From Chitinophagaceae bacterium (lineage in GTDB: Bacteria > Bacteroidota > Bacteroidia > Chitinophagales > Chitinophagaceae), in assembly GCA_016710935.1 (NCBI GenBank), contig JADJTY010000005.1, positions 124,001 to 188,000 of the forward strand: a stretch of 64,000 bases of DNA, given 5' to 3'. Positions 44,354-53,947 of the stretch are shown here, one piece after another. The notes beneath the pieces were generated by a model. It searched no databases. It was not told the origin of the DNA and saw nothing but the letters and a program-made list of their open reading frames with translations. Every line of letters begins with the position of its first letter. Within the stretch, counting starts at the first letter, position 1. A program made the position numbers and the translations under genes.

Positions 44354-46735
44354 CTAATTCCGCAACGGCTTACCGGTTTTTAATATAGATTGAATTCTTT
44401 CCAATGTTTTTTTCTCTCCCGTTAAACTTAAAAATGCTTCTCTTTCCAAATCGAGTAAATATTGTTCGCTTACTAAGGTTGGTTCACTCAGATCGCCGCC
44501 GCACATAACATAAGCCAGTTTTTTGCCCACCGTTACATCGTGATCGGTTGCATAGTTACCACGCCACATACCATTGATACCGGCATGCATGGCACCCAGC
44601 ATGGAACGGCCCAGCACTTTAATATCTGTTCGTTGTACGGGCATTACATAACCATCCTCATACATATCTATCACTGCCTGTTTTGCTTCAGCGATCCGGC
44701 GGCCCTGGTTAATGCTTACCATATCCTGGCCGTGCCTGTAAATACCCAGGTCAAAAGCTTCGTAAGCCGAAGTGGCAACTTTTGCAGTTGCAATGGTTAA
44801 AAAACGGTTTTGTAAAGGAATGGTTTCAGGTTCGCCGTTATGCACTTCATCCGATGCCCTTAATACAAACTCTTTGGTGCCGCCGCCGCCAGGAATTACA
44901 CCAATACCCACTTCTACCAAACCGGTATATGTTTCTGCTGCGGCAATCACCCTATCGGCATGCAGGCTCATTTCGCAACCACCACCCAGGGCCAAACCAT
45001 GCGGTGCCAGTACAACAGGGATACCTGAATACCTCACCCGCATCATGGTGTTTTGAAACTGGCGTATGGCCATATCGATCTCATCATAATCCTGTTCAAT
45101 GGCCATCATAAATATCATGGCCACATTGGCACCTGCACTAAAGTTTGGCCCGTCATTGGCAATAACCAAACCTTTGTATTTTTCCTCTGCCAAAGCAATG
45201 GAACGCTGAATACCTTCCAGTACTTCGCCGCCAATGCTGCCCATTTTGGTGTACCATTCCAATCCAAGTACATCATTTCCCAAATGATAAGTACGGCAGG
45301 CTGAATTCTTCCAAACGGTTTCGTTCTCAAAATTCCTCATTACAATAAAGGCATCTGCACCCGGCATTACTTTATAAGATTTACTACTAACATCATAGCA
45401 CAAACGCTTTCCGTTCTCTACCTTATAAAAAGAAGTGGCACCACTTGCCAGCATTTCATCAACCCAGGCAGCCACTTTATAACCGGCGGCTTTCATCGCT
45501 TCGGTTGTTTTTGCCACGCCCAATACATCCCAGCTTTCAAAAGCTCCGATCTCCCAGCCAAAGCCGGCCATCATGCCATCATCAACGCGGTATAGTTCAT
45601 CGCTTATTTCAGGAATGCGGTGAGCAATATAAGAAAACAGATTGTAGTGAAACAGGCGGTAAAATTCTCCGGCCTTATCGGTACCCGCACACAAGGCTTT
45701 AATCCTGGTTTTAAGATCTTCAATTGGTTTGGCTGCTTCTAAAGTGGCAAACTTTGGTTTTTGCCTGGCGCCATATTCCATGGTTTGCAAATTCAACGTT
45801 AGAATTTCCTTTTCGCCTGTGGCCGATTTTGTTTTCTTGAAAAAGCCCTGCCCTGTTTTATCGCCCAGCCAGTTATTTTCCACCATTTTGTTTAACCAGG
45901 CCGGAATGTTGAAGATTTCTTTTGCTTCATCATTGGGGCAATTATCTGCAACTCCTTTGGCAACTTTCACCAATGTATCAATACCTACTACATCCGCCGT
46001 GCGGAAGGTGGCAGATTTTGGACGGCCAACAATGGGGCCTGTAAGTGCATCGATCTCGTCAATATTCAACTGCAGTTTTTCCATGGCATTCATAATGGCC
46101 ATCATGCCAAAAACGCCCACCCGGTTGGCGATGAATGCAGGTGTGTCTTTACACAATACAGTTGTTTTACCTAAAGTAAGATCACCATAATGCATTAAAA
46201 AATCAACTACCTCCGGATCGGTATGCGGTGTTGGAATAATTTCCAGCAAACGTAAATACCGTGGCGGATTAAAAAAGTGTGTGCCACAAAAATGTTTTTT
46301 AAAATCATCGCTCCTGCCTTCCGTCATCATGTGTATAGGAATACCCGAAGTATTAGAGGTGATGAGGGTTCCGGGCTTACGGTATTTTTCAACATCGGTA
46401 AAAACCAGTTGTTTAATATCCAGTCTTTCCACCACCACTTCAATCACCCAATCGCAATCGGCAATATCTTTCATATTGTCGGTAAAATTGCCGGTGGTAA
46501 TTCTTTTTACCACCTCTTTATTATAAACGGGTGATGGGTTTGATTTTATGGCCGCAGCGAGTGCATCATTCACGATCTTATTTTTTTCTGCAGGCTTTGC
46601 ATCAGCAGGCGTATCCTTTGGCTGTATATCCAGCAATAACACTTTCAATCCTACGCCTGCAAAATGACAGGCAATACGGCTGCCCATTACACCACTGCCT
46701 AACACAGCTACTTTTTTTATTATTCTTTTTGACAT
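44354..46735 (-). CDS. 3-hydroxyacyl-CoA dehydrogenase / enoyl-CoA hydratase (FadN-like)
   Basis: A 793-residue bifunctional beta-oxidation enzyme. The dehydrogenase comes first: NAD-binding motif VLGSGVMGSRIACHFAG at about 11-27, then the HCDH signature region HFFNPPRYLRLLEIIPT near 153. A crotonase/hydratase domain starts near 480, with the oxyanion motifs ANDGPNFSAGAN and GLALGGGCEMSLHADRV. This dehydrogenase-then-hydratase order matches FadN, not E. coli FadB. FadN normally works with a thiolase (FadA) and acyl-CoA dehydrogenase (FadE), neither of which is adjacent here. No MarR or TetR regulator is beside it. Confidence 0.93.
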   Translation of the reverse strand: MSKRIIKKVAVLGSGVMGSRIACHFAGVGLKVLLLDIQPKDTPADAKPAEKNKIVNDALAAAIKSNPSPVYNKEVVKRITTGNFTDNMKDIADCDWVIEVVVERLDIKQLVFTDVEKYRKPGTLITSNTSGIPIHMMTEGRSDDFKKHFCGTHFFNPPRYLRLLEIIPTPHTDPEVVDFLMHYGDLTLGKTTVLCKDTPAFIANRVGVFGMMAIMNAMEKLQLNIDEIDALTGPIVGRPKSATFRTADVVGIDTLVKVAKGVADNCPNDEAKEIFNIPAWLNKMVENNWLGDKTGQGFFKKTKSATGEKEILTLNLQTMEYGARQKPKFATLEAAKPIEDLKTRIKALCAGTDKAGEFYRLFHYNLFSYIAHRIPEISDELYRVDDGMMAGFGWEIGAFESWDVLGVAKTTEAMKAAGYKVAAWVDEMLASGATSFYKVENGKRLCYDVSSKSYKVMPGADAFIVMRNFENETVWKNSACRTYHLGNDVLGLEWYTKMGSIGGEVLEGIQRSIALAEEKYKGLVIANDGPNFSAGANVAMIFMMAIEQDYDEIDMAIRQFQNTMMRVRYSGIPVVLAPHGLALGGGCEMSLHADRVIAAAETYTGLVEVGIGVIPGGGGTKEFVLRASDEVHNGEPETIPLQNRFLTIATAKVATSAYEAFDLGIYRHGQDMVSINQGRRIAEAKQAVIDMYEDGYVMPVQRTDIKVLGRSMLGAMHAGINGMWRGNYATDHDVTVGKKLAYVMCGGDLSEPTLVSEQYLLDLEREAFLSLTGEKKTLERIQSILKTGKPLRN

Positions 46736-46827
46736 GATCTGAAATTAGTTAGTTAAACAACTATTTGATAATTCGAAATTAAGACATTTGTAATTAAGCT
46801 GAAAATAAAAACCAAAAGCCGTTACTG

Positions 46828-47625
46828 TTATGGTTTTAATGCGATAAAAACTGATGGATCACCCTTTATCTTACGTTGAAAAAGAAAGTTTACCAAACTG
46901 AAGGAGGAGTTGTCAATCCAGGTTAAAGCCGGGTACTGAGGAAAGTAATGCTTCAGAAAACTGCATTGAAAATAATAACCCGACAAGGCATTGATCTTTG
47001 ATTTGCCGATCACCGATGCCATACTATCGGCCATAGAATTCATTTCATCCTTACTCATTTTATATGGATTAAAAAAAGGAACGTAGTAAGCTGTAAAGAA
47101 ATTGCTGTCGGTGAATGCTGTTAACAGGTCGGCCCTGGCTGACTCTACCAGTATCCTATGTTGCAATTTGTATTTATTGCGCAGTGCTGCTAATGCTTGT
47201 AAAGCAGGCAGCGCATTAGAATCTCCCAGGTTTTTTATATCCAGCCAGATGCCTGCCTGCAGCTTTTTTTGCTCATACACCTGCAATAAATTATTAAGAC
47301 TATAGCCAATATTTTTTTCAGGGTCGTGATGAACATAGAAAGATCTTGCCGCTGTATCAAAATAAACATCACATTCAAAACCTGCATCATCCACCATAAG
47401 CTCATTCATCCGTTCTTTGGTATTAACAGCTTTCTTCCAGTTTTTATCTTTATTTACCAGGATGCTTTTACTTTGTGGCAGCAATGCTACCTTTTTAACA
47501 TCCGTAAAATCCTTAGGAAATAAAACCCGGGTCTGTCCCTTATGTTGCAGCACATCAACCACCAGGTACAGCCCTATGATAAAGGCCATTAGCTTATATT
47601 TGTTTGATGCAATCCACTTCAGCAT
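46828..47625 (-). CDS. membrane-anchored GDPD-like/FAM151-like protein
   Basis: A 265-residue protein with one N-terminal membrane segment (about 9-26) and a likely TIM-barrel domain outside the cytoplasm. The stretch ECDVYFDTAARSFYVHHDP at about 83-101 and GIWLDIKNL at about 124 resemble the E-x-D ... H-x-D and lysine sites of glycerophosphodiester phosphodiesterase and FAM151/menorin domains. The first catalytic histidine of true GDPDs is not obvious, so activity is uncertain. It is divergent from an LTA-synthase-like gene with only 15 bases between starts, which hints at a shared role in glycerophosphate-type envelope chemistry (inference). Confidence 0.5.
   Translation of the reverse strand: MLKWIASNKYKLMAFIIGLYLVVDVLQHKGQTRVLFPKDFTDVKKVALLPQSKSILVNKDKNWKKAVNTKERMNELMVDDAGFECDVYFDTAARSFYVHHDPEKNIGYSLNNLLQVYEQKKLQAGIWLDIKNLGDSNALPALQALAALRNKYKLQHRILVESARADLLTAFTDSNFFTAYYVPFFNPYKMSKDEMNSMADSMASVIGKSKINALSGYYFQCSFLKHYFPQYPALTWIDNSSFSLVNFLFQRKIKGDPSVFIALKP
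47595..47602 (+). promoter_or_regulatory. -7 box for the LTA-synthase-like gene, inside the divergent ORF
   Basis: TATATTTG matches TAnnTTTG, 38 bases before the ATG at 47641. It falls within the 5' end of the opposite-strand GDPD-like gene. Confidence 0.45.
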
Positions 47626-47640
47626 GAACAGTAACGTTTT

Positions 47641-49524
47641 ATGAAATTTAAAAACTTATCATTTTCAGGTAAGGCCGTTTGGCAAAATAACAAACCCTTT
47701 ATCTGGTTCCTGATGGGTTTATTATTACTTCATTCGGTTTTAAAAATAATATTTTATCAGTATAACCAGCCATTATTATTTGCAGGAGCAGCAACAGGCA
47801 TTACAGCATCTGAAAAACTACAACTGGTCAAATGGTCGCTGGGTATGGATACCCTCACGCTGCTGGGCATTAATTCCTTTTTATTATTAACGTTAACTGC
47901 AGTAAGATTTATTACAGAAAAAATCTCGGCCTGGCTTGATCTGGCATTGGCATGGCTTGTTATTCCCTTTTTTACTTTAATAAACAGCTTTGCCCTTATC
48001 CTTAACCTGGCAGATATATTTTACTTTCGGTTTCATTTTCAGCGGGCAAATGCAGACCTGCTCTATGTACTGGACCATCCCTTGAACCGGCTGATGCAGC
48101 AACATTTTATGATCATACTTATTTTTTTTGTAACCCTAGCGGGGATCATTTACCTGGTATTTCGTATGCACATTAAAATATTCAGGTCTTTTATACGAGG
48201 GGATAATTGCAGGTTAATAACTGTTGTACTTTTCATTGCGTTGGCAGGATCATTCATTTTTAAAAATGCCTGTAGCCAGGTCCTGGTACCCACTTACCCA
48301 ATGGTTGAATTACCAAGCAAACAACTACCCTTTGTTCAAAACTCATTTCATACATTTTTGTATTCATTTTTCAGGAAAGGGGAAGCTATTCTGCAGAAAA
48401 AATATATGAGCGATGTTGAAGCAGACTCGATAATTCCCATCAGGAAAAAACTCAACATCAGCAATACCACATCGGGCAAGAAAAACATTGTGCTTTTCAT
48501 CATGGAAAGTGTTCCTTATGATTTTTTTGATGCTGCCGGTGCGTATAAAGTCAGCATGCCTTTTTTTGATTCGTTGGTGCAAAAAAGTACCTTCTTCAAC
48601 AATGCATTTTGTTATGCACACGAGAGTAATAAAGGCATAACGGCAATACTTACGGGCATCCCCACGTTATCTGATATCCCGCTTTATCATTCACCCTACA
48701 TTAATATGCCCTTTACCCCCATTGGAACGGCATTAAAAAAACTACATTACCGATCCCTGTTCAACATCGGCGATGAGTATGATAATTTTGGGTTTGCCAA
48801 ATGCATGAACTGGCTGGGTATTGATGGGTATTACAGCAAAGAAGATATACCCGGTTATAAGGATTTACCGGCACACAGTATGGGATTGCAGGATTTACAG
48901 GTGCTTGACTTTTTCAGACAAAAAGTAAATCAGCAGCAACAACCTTTTTTTGCAATTCAGTATAATATCTCTACCCATTATCCTTATGATATTGAGGAAA
49001 CTTATGCAAAAAGATCGCCACAAAATTATACGGCTGCCATGAAAGCGATGCAGTATTATGATTACAGCCTGCAGCAATTTTTCAATGCTGCAGCAAAAGA
49101 ATCCTGGTTTGCAAATACCAAATTCATCTTTTGTTCCGATCATTGGTTATTTCCGCAGGCGAAGCTGGGAACGTATACACCGGTTTCTTCCAACCGCATC
49201 CCGATCATTATTTTTGATCCGGCTGATAACAGAAAGCAAACAGATAACCGCCTGGCAAGCCAGTTTGATATACATGCAACGATCCTGGCAGCAGCAGGTT
49301 ACCGGGACAGCATCATCACTTACGGAAATAATTTACTGGATAGCAATACAGTCAGCAACTATGTTTTTGCTAAATCGGGCGGAACCATTTACCAGGTTAT
49401 AGATAATAGTTATGTATTGGGATTTAATACCGTCAGCAATAAAGCTGAGTATCTGTATGATTATAAAAACGACCCGCAAATGAAAAAAATCTTTCGGCAG
49501 ATAAAAACTATTTGCAAATATTAA
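47641..49524 (+). CDS. LTA synthase-like / sulfatase-fold phosphotransferase
   Basis: A 627-residue membrane enzyme with five membrane helices (about 15-210) and a C-terminal sulfatase-fold domain outside the cytoplasm. The first metal site is in NIVLFIMESVPYDFF at about 281-295. A probable nucleophile region is AHESNKGITAILTGIPT at about 327-343, and the late metal-binding motif FCSDHW at about 498. This is the plan of LtaS and phosphoethanolamine transferases. In Gram-negatives such proteins modify lipid A or make polyglycerolphosphate or osmoregulated glucans; which applies is not clear. A bidirectional hairpin follows the stop. Confidence 0.82.
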   Translation: MKFKNLSFSGKAVWQNNKPFIWFLMGLLLLHSVLKIIFYQYNQPLLFAGAATGITASEKLQLVKWSLGMDTLTLLGINSFLLLTLTAVRFITEKISAWLDLALAWLVIPFFTLINSFALILNLADIFYFRFHFQRANADLLYVLDHPLNRLMQQHFMIILIFFVTLAGIIYLVFRMHIKIFRSFIRGDNCRLITVVLFIALAGSFIFKNACSQVLVPTYPMVELPSKQLPFVQNSFHTFLYSFFRKGEAILQKKYMSDVEADSIIPIRKKLNISNTTSGKKNIVLFIMESVPYDFFDAAGAYKVSMPFFDSLVQKSTFFNNAFCYAHESNKGITAILTGIPTLSDIPLYHSPYINMPFTPIGTALKKLHYRSLFNIGDEYDNFGFAKCMNWLGIDGYYSKEDIPGYKDLPAHSMGLQDLQVLDFFRQKVNQQQQPFFAIQYNISTHYPYDIEETYAKRSPQNYTAAMKAMQYYDYSLQQFFNAAAKESWFANTKFIFCSDHWLFPQAKLGTYTPVSSNRIPIIIFDPADNRKQTDNRLASQFDIHATILAAAGYRDSIITYGNNLLDSNTVSNYVFAKSGGTIYQVIDNSYVLGFNTVSNKAEYLYDYKNDPQMKKIFRQIKTICKY

Positions 49525-49598
49525 ACAGGTTGTTGATCACGATCCAGGCTTTCCTTCAAAAAACAACCTCGCACTACAACAGTAATGTTAAATAAAAA

Positions 49599-49617
49599 AG
49601 ACTCAATAAATGAGTCT
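49599..49617. terminator. bidirectional hairpin terminator
   Basis: AGACTCA (49599-49605) pairs with TGAGTCT (49611-49617) across five bases, with an A-run before and T-run after. It lies between the convergent sulfatase-fold and WG-repeat genes. Confidence 0.8.
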
Positions 49618-49648
49618 CTTTTAATAAATACTTATAGATAGATGATTA

Positions 49649-50496
49649 TTAATCTTCGAAAAACTCCTGCAAACTGTTACTAACATAGCCCCATTTACCT
49701 TCCATTGTTTTTACCATAACATAATTACCACCTTTTAAAACTTTAACCTCAGTAAACCTGGGAAGCAATTCCTTTTGAGTTAAAAAGAAGAACCCTTTAT
49801 ATTTACTAGTGGCAGTTAAAATAAAACCTCCTGCTGCATCATATACAATATCTGAATAAATAGCTTCTACCACATTCTGGTATTTGGTGTTTTTTAACCC
49901 CGTTTGTCCGTCTTTGGTAAAAATAAAATAGCTACTGCCATCCGCTGCCTTTACATATTGCAGCCTGGAATTTTCTACGGCTAAATACTTTTTTTAATGG
50001 TACTGTAATTAGATACAATAACAACCGAATCGGGTTTGTTGGTTTCTGGAATACTATTTTCACTGATTGCCGGGCATTTGGTCAATTGAGCGCCTTTTGT
50101 ATCAATACAGATCTCGTATCCATTGGCCGCGGGGGCCGCACCTGCAAAGAGTACAGTTTTTTGTACAGCGGGTGCCTTATCTTTTGGATTAGGCTTTGTA
50201 TCTGAACCATAAAAGCCTACCCGAAAACGCTTGGCAGCATAAAATTTTATGGGAATAACAACTTTCCCTTCCTTATTGATGTAGCCATATTTACCGCCCT
50301 TTTTAACTACGGCAAAACCTTCGTAAAATAGATCAGCTTCGTCATACGCTGGTGTAATGATTATATTTTTATCCGGTGAAGCATAACCCCACAGATCACC
50401 TTTCCGGAAAGGAATTAAAGACATGTCGGGTTCCTGTGCAAATACAGGTACTGTAAATGCAATAAACAGGGCCAATAGTAAATTTTTGCTAATCAT
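49649..50496 (-). pseudogene. exported WG-repeat protein, split by one homopolymer frameshift
   Basis: Reading leftward, codons from 50496 give a signal peptide (ending VFAQE) and WG repeats such as KGDLWGYASPDKNIIITPAY and KYGYINKEGKVVIP. The frame stops at 49981 after STIKKSI. With one more A in the A7 run (49989-49995, T on the plus strand) it continues KKKYLAVENSRLQYVKAADG through to VVEAIYSDIVYD and ends at 49649 with GKWGYVSNSLQEFFED, about 282 residues in all. WG repeats form beta-rich extracellular domains of unknown function. The two halves, 49981-50496 and 49649-about 49990, are listed here as one gene. Error, decay or slippage control are all possible. Confidence 0.8.
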
Positions 50497-50519
50497 ATAT
50501 ATAGTTTTAATGTTCCAGA

Positions 50520-50527
50520 CAAAAATA
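50520..50527 (-). promoter_or_regulatory. -7 box for the WG-repeat gene
   Basis: On the minus strand TATTTTTG matches TAnnTTTG, 23 bases before the ATG. Confidence 0.4.
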
Positions 50528-50635
50528 GGTCCAAACAGCCGAAAATGGGAAACCGCCGTTTCTATTAACCAGTGCTTAAGTAAAAAAGTGTGAATTATGT
50601 AACATTATTATTGGATTTTTATAAAAATAATAATA

Positions 50636-52780
50636 TCAACTCACTCCGCTTCCAGTATCAATTAAAGTATCCGGATTTACAAAATGCAATTTGCCGGATT
50701 TGTCTTCTGCCATTAAGATCATGCCCTGGCTTTCTATACCACGCATTTTACGTGGTGCCAGGTTCGCAACAACAACAACCTGTTTACCAATAATATCTTC
50801 GGCATTAAAATGCAGGGCTATTCCGCTTACTATAGTCCTGGTTTCAAAACCAAGATCAACAGACAATTTTAAAAGTTTATCTGCTTTTTCTACTTTTTCG
50901 GCAGAAAGGATGGTTCCTACTTTCAGATCGATCTTTGCAAAATCATCAAACTGGATTTCAGGCTTAGCCCCCCCACCCGCCAAGGGGGGATTTTGAGACG
51001 CTGTATTTGCAGGTTTCTTTTCTATATTTTCCATTTTAATTTTTTCGCTTTTAATTTTTAATTTCTCAACCTGTTCTTTTACTTCATCATCTTCTATTTT
51101 TCGAAACAGTAATTCCGGTGGCCGTAAGGAATAACCAACACTCAGCAGTTTTGCTTTGCCGGCATTTTCCCAATCAAGCATTTTATCTACCACTTTCATC
51201 ATGTAGCACATTTTTTTTGCTGCAAATGGTAAGAAAGGGTTTATGAAGACAGCCAGGTTAGCTGTTAACTGTAAACAAATGTGTAAACAGTTATCAATTT
51301 GCTTTTGGGCCCCGGGATTTGTTTCAAGTGACTTTGCAACAATCCACGGCTCTTTATCCTGCATGTACTTATTGCCCTTACGTGCAATGTCTATCACTTC
51401 AAATAAAGCATCCCTGAATTTATACGCTTCAATATTACCTTGGATTTTAACCTTTGCATGTTGAATTTCCTCAAACATTTTTTTATCCGCATCATCTAAA
51501 ATATCTGCGTGGAGTGGTGGCACTTTACCATTGCATAATTTATGCATCAGTACAAAGGCCCTGTTAACAAAATTGCCAAAGATGGAAACCAGTTCACTGT
51601 TAACCGCATCCTGGAAACCCTTCCAGGTAAATTCACTGTCTTTGGTTTCCGGCGCAATCTGGGTAAGGTAATAACGCAAGGCATCTACCAACTGATCGCC
51701 GCCGTTCTCTTTCTTCACAAAATCATTGATATAATCATCCATCTCTATACTCCATCCACGGCTCGTACTCATCTTATCTCCCTCCAGGTTCATGAACTCG
51801 TTGCTGGGTACATTATCAGGTAAAATATTTCCGTGCAGTTTCAGCATCACCGGAAAAATAATAGCATGAAAAACAATATTATCCTTACCTATAAAATGAA
51901 CAAGCTTAGTGTCCTTATCTTCCCAATATGGCTTCCAGTCTTTACCGTTATCCAGTGCCCATTGTTTGGTAGCACTGATATAACCAATGGGGGCGTCAAA
52001 CCAAACATACAGCACTTTACCTTCACCTCCTTTCACATCCTGTGGCAAAGGAACGCCCCAATCCAGGTCTCTGGTAACAGCCCTTGGCTGCAAGCCCAGA
52101 TCCATCCAGCTTTTGCATTGGCCCAGCACATTTATTTTCCAATCGTCTTTATGTTCGGTTAATATCCATTCCCTTAAAAATGCTTCATGTTTATCCAACG
52201 GTAAAAACCAATGGGTGGTTAATTTTTTGGTGGGCGCATTACCACTTAAAGTGCTGCGGGGATTTATTAACTGATCAGGACTTAATGAGGTGCCACATTT
52301 TTCGCACTGATCGCCATAAGCATTTTCATTGGCACAAACCGGGCAGGTACCAATAATGTAACGATCGGCTAAAAAAGTTTTTGCTTCTTCATCATAATAC
52401 TGCTCCGTTTCTTTTTGCTGCAGGTCACCTTTACTGTTGAGGGCTGTAAAAAACTCCTGCGCCGTTTCATGGTGCAGTTGCGAAGATGTACGGTGGTATA
52501 TATCGAAAGAAATACCAAGGTCGGCCATATTACTTTTAAGCATGGCGTGGTATTTATCTACAATTTCACGGGGCGTCGTTTTTTCCTTCATAGCCTGTAT
52601 GGTGATGGCAGCGCCATGTTCGTCGCTGCCACATACATACACTACATCTTCTTTTTTTGCACGCAGGTAGCGTACATAAATATCGGCAGGTAAATAGGCT
52701 CCGGCCAGGTGACCAATATGTTTGGGACCGTTGGCATAAGGCAGGGCCGATGTAATTAAATATCGTTTTGGTTGTTTCAT
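50636..52780 (-). CDS. metG: methionine-tRNA ligase
   Basis: MetRS charges tRNA-Met. The 714 residues contain a class I catalytic domain with HIGH motif KHIGH at about 18-22, a zinc knuckle with CPVC and CEKC pairs at about 145-162, and the KMSKS loop in the form DKMSTSRG at about 335. The anticodon-binding helices follow, and at about 612-714 a C-terminal tRNA-binding OB domain (DFAKIDLKVGTILSAEKVE). The linker before it contains NPPLAGGGAKPE at about 597-607, which coincides with a GC-rich palindrome in the DNA. As this lies between domains it should be tolerated. The gene has its own -7 box and stands alone. Confidence 0.97.
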   Translation of the reverse strand: MKQPKRYLITSALPYANGPKHIGHLAGAYLPADIYVRYLRAKKEDVVYVCGSDEHGAAITIQAMKEKTTPREIVDKYHAMLKSNMADLGISFDIYHRTSSQLHHETAQEFFTALNSKGDLQQKETEQYYDEEAKTFLADRYIIGTCPVCANENAYGDQCEKCGTSLSPDQLINPRSTLSGNAPTKKLTTHWFLPLDKHEAFLREWILTEHKDDWKINVLGQCKSWMDLGLQPRAVTRDLDWGVPLPQDVKGGEGKVLYVWFDAPIGYISATKQWALDNGKDWKPYWEDKDTKLVHFIGKDNIVFHAIIFPVMLKLHGNILPDNVPSNEFMNLEGDKMSTSRGWSIEMDDYINDFVKKENGGDQLVDALRYYLTQIAPETKDSEFTWKGFQDAVNSELVSIFGNFVNRAFVLMHKLCNGKVPPLHADILDDADKKMFEEIQHAKVKIQGNIEAYKFRDALFEVIDIARKGNKYMQDKEPWIVAKSLETNPGAQKQIDNCLHICLQLTANLAVFINPFLPFAAKKMCYMMKVVDKMLDWENAGKAKLLSVGYSLRPPELLFRKIEDDEVKEQVEKLKIKSEKIKMENIEKKPANTASQNPPLAGGGAKPEIQFDDFAKIDLKVGTILSAEKVEKADKLLKLSVDLGFETRTIVSGIALHFNAEDIIGKQVVVVANLAPRKMRGIESQGMILMAEDKSGKLHFVNPDTLIDTGSGVS
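50967..50990. repeat. GC-rich palindrome in the metG linker
   Basis: C7 (50968-50974) and G6 (50984-50989) flank ACCCGCCAA. On the coding strand it reads NPPLAGGGAK, in frame, between the anticodon-binding and OB domains. Confidence 0.65.
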
Positions 52781-52787
52781 TGCGGAG

Positions 52788-52795
52788 CAAAAATA
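52788..52795 (-). promoter_or_regulatory. -7 box for metG
   Basis: On the minus strand TATTTTTG matches TAnnTTTG and lies 7 bases before the ATG, implying a very short leader. Confidence 0.4.
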
Positions 52796-52924
52796 CCTAA
52801 TCAGCGGTCAATACCGAAATTTGAGTAAATTCATTGTATGAAATGAGCCATAGAAAAGTGTTGAAACGAACAGAAAGTTGCTAATTGGCGAATTCCATTT
52901 GGCCAAAATCAATAATAATAACAC

Positions 52925-53944
52925 ATGAAACGCAAACATTTTCTTTCATCTTTTATTCCCCTGGCGGCCACTTTGGGTGCTGTGGCCAGCGGTAAAACCA
53001 GCTTTAATGGCGATTCTCCTGCAGTGAAACCTCCTTATTTAAAAGCCGGCGATACAGTTGGCATTTGCTGCCCTGCAGGGTACATCACCACAGAAGATAT
53101 TCAACCGGCTTTATTGAAATTAAAAGAATGGGGCTATACTGCCCGGATCGGTGAAACGATCGGCAAAAAAGATTTTGGCTATGGAGGTACGGATGATGAT
53201 CGGTTAAAAGACCTGCAGCAGATGCTGGATGATAAAACCGTGAAGGCAATTCTTTTTGCAAGAGGTGGTTATGGGGGCGTACGAATTATTGACAGGCTGA
53301 ATTTTAAAAAATTTGACCGTGACCCGAAATGGATCATCGGTTTTAGTGATGCCACTGTTTTTCATGCGCACATCAATGAGAAGTTCCGGGTGGCAACCAT
53401 TCATTCAAAAATGTGCAACAGTTTTCCAGGTGATTGGAACAATGCAGAGCCGGTTCAAAAGGAAACCATTGAATCAATAAACAAATGTTTAAAGGGCGAA
53501 CGGATGAAATATATTTTTACGCCCAACGAAAAAAACAAGACCGGCATTGCCACAGGGGAACTGGTAGGCGGTAATTTAAAAACGCTTGAATCGCTCGCCG
53601 GCAGCACATCTGACATACATACCAAAGACAAGATCCTTTTTGTGGAAGATACCGGCGAATACCTATACAGCATTGACCGCATGTTCTGGAATTTAAAACG
53701 AAGCGGTAAACTGGAGAAACTGAAAGGACTGATCATTGGTGGTTTTAAAATGAAACCTGATACGCCCGGCGAAGAATTTGGCAAGACCATTGAGGATATT
53801 GTATTGGAAAAAACCGCTGAATATAAATACCCCGTTTGTTTTGATTTTCCGGTGGGCCACCAAAAAAATAATGTTGCTTTAAAGTGTGGTGCTTTGCACA
53901 CTTTGGGAGTACATCTCAATGAATGCAGGCTTACAGAAGTTTAA
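52925..53944 (+). CDS. exported LD-carboxypeptidase (S66 family)
   Basis: A 339-residue S66 serine peptidase, the LdcA type that removes the terminal D-Ala from peptidoglycan tetrapeptides. The start MKRKHFLSSFIPLAATLGAVASG looks like an export signal, with a KRKHFL run similar to a Tat motif. The mature part begins LKAGDTVGICCPAGY. Conserved ARGGYGGVRIIDRL at about 117-130 and the nucleophile serine in IIGFSDAT at about 139-146 are present. FVEDTGEYLYSIDRM at about 239 carries the catalytic glutamate, and PVGHQKNN at about 314 the histidine. It is a paralogue of 56478-57386, which lacks the signal, so the pair serve two compartments. Confidence 0.9.
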   Translation: MKRKHFLSSFIPLAATLGAVASGKTSFNGDSPAVKPPYLKAGDTVGICCPAGYITTEDIQPALLKLKEWGYTARIGETIGKKDFGYGGTDDDRLKDLQQMLDDKTVKAILFARGGYGGVRIIDRLNFKKFDRDPKWIIGFSDATVFHAHINEKFRVATIHSKMCNSFPGDWNNAEPVQKETIESINKCLKGERMKYIFTPNEKNKTGIATGELVGGNLKTLESLAGSTSDIHTKDKILFVEDTGEYLYSIDRMFWNLKRSGKLEKLKGLIIGGFKMKPDTPGEEFGKTIEDIVLEKTAEYKYPVCFDFPVGHQKNNVALKCGALHTLGVHLNECRLTEV

Positions 53945-53947
53945 AAG

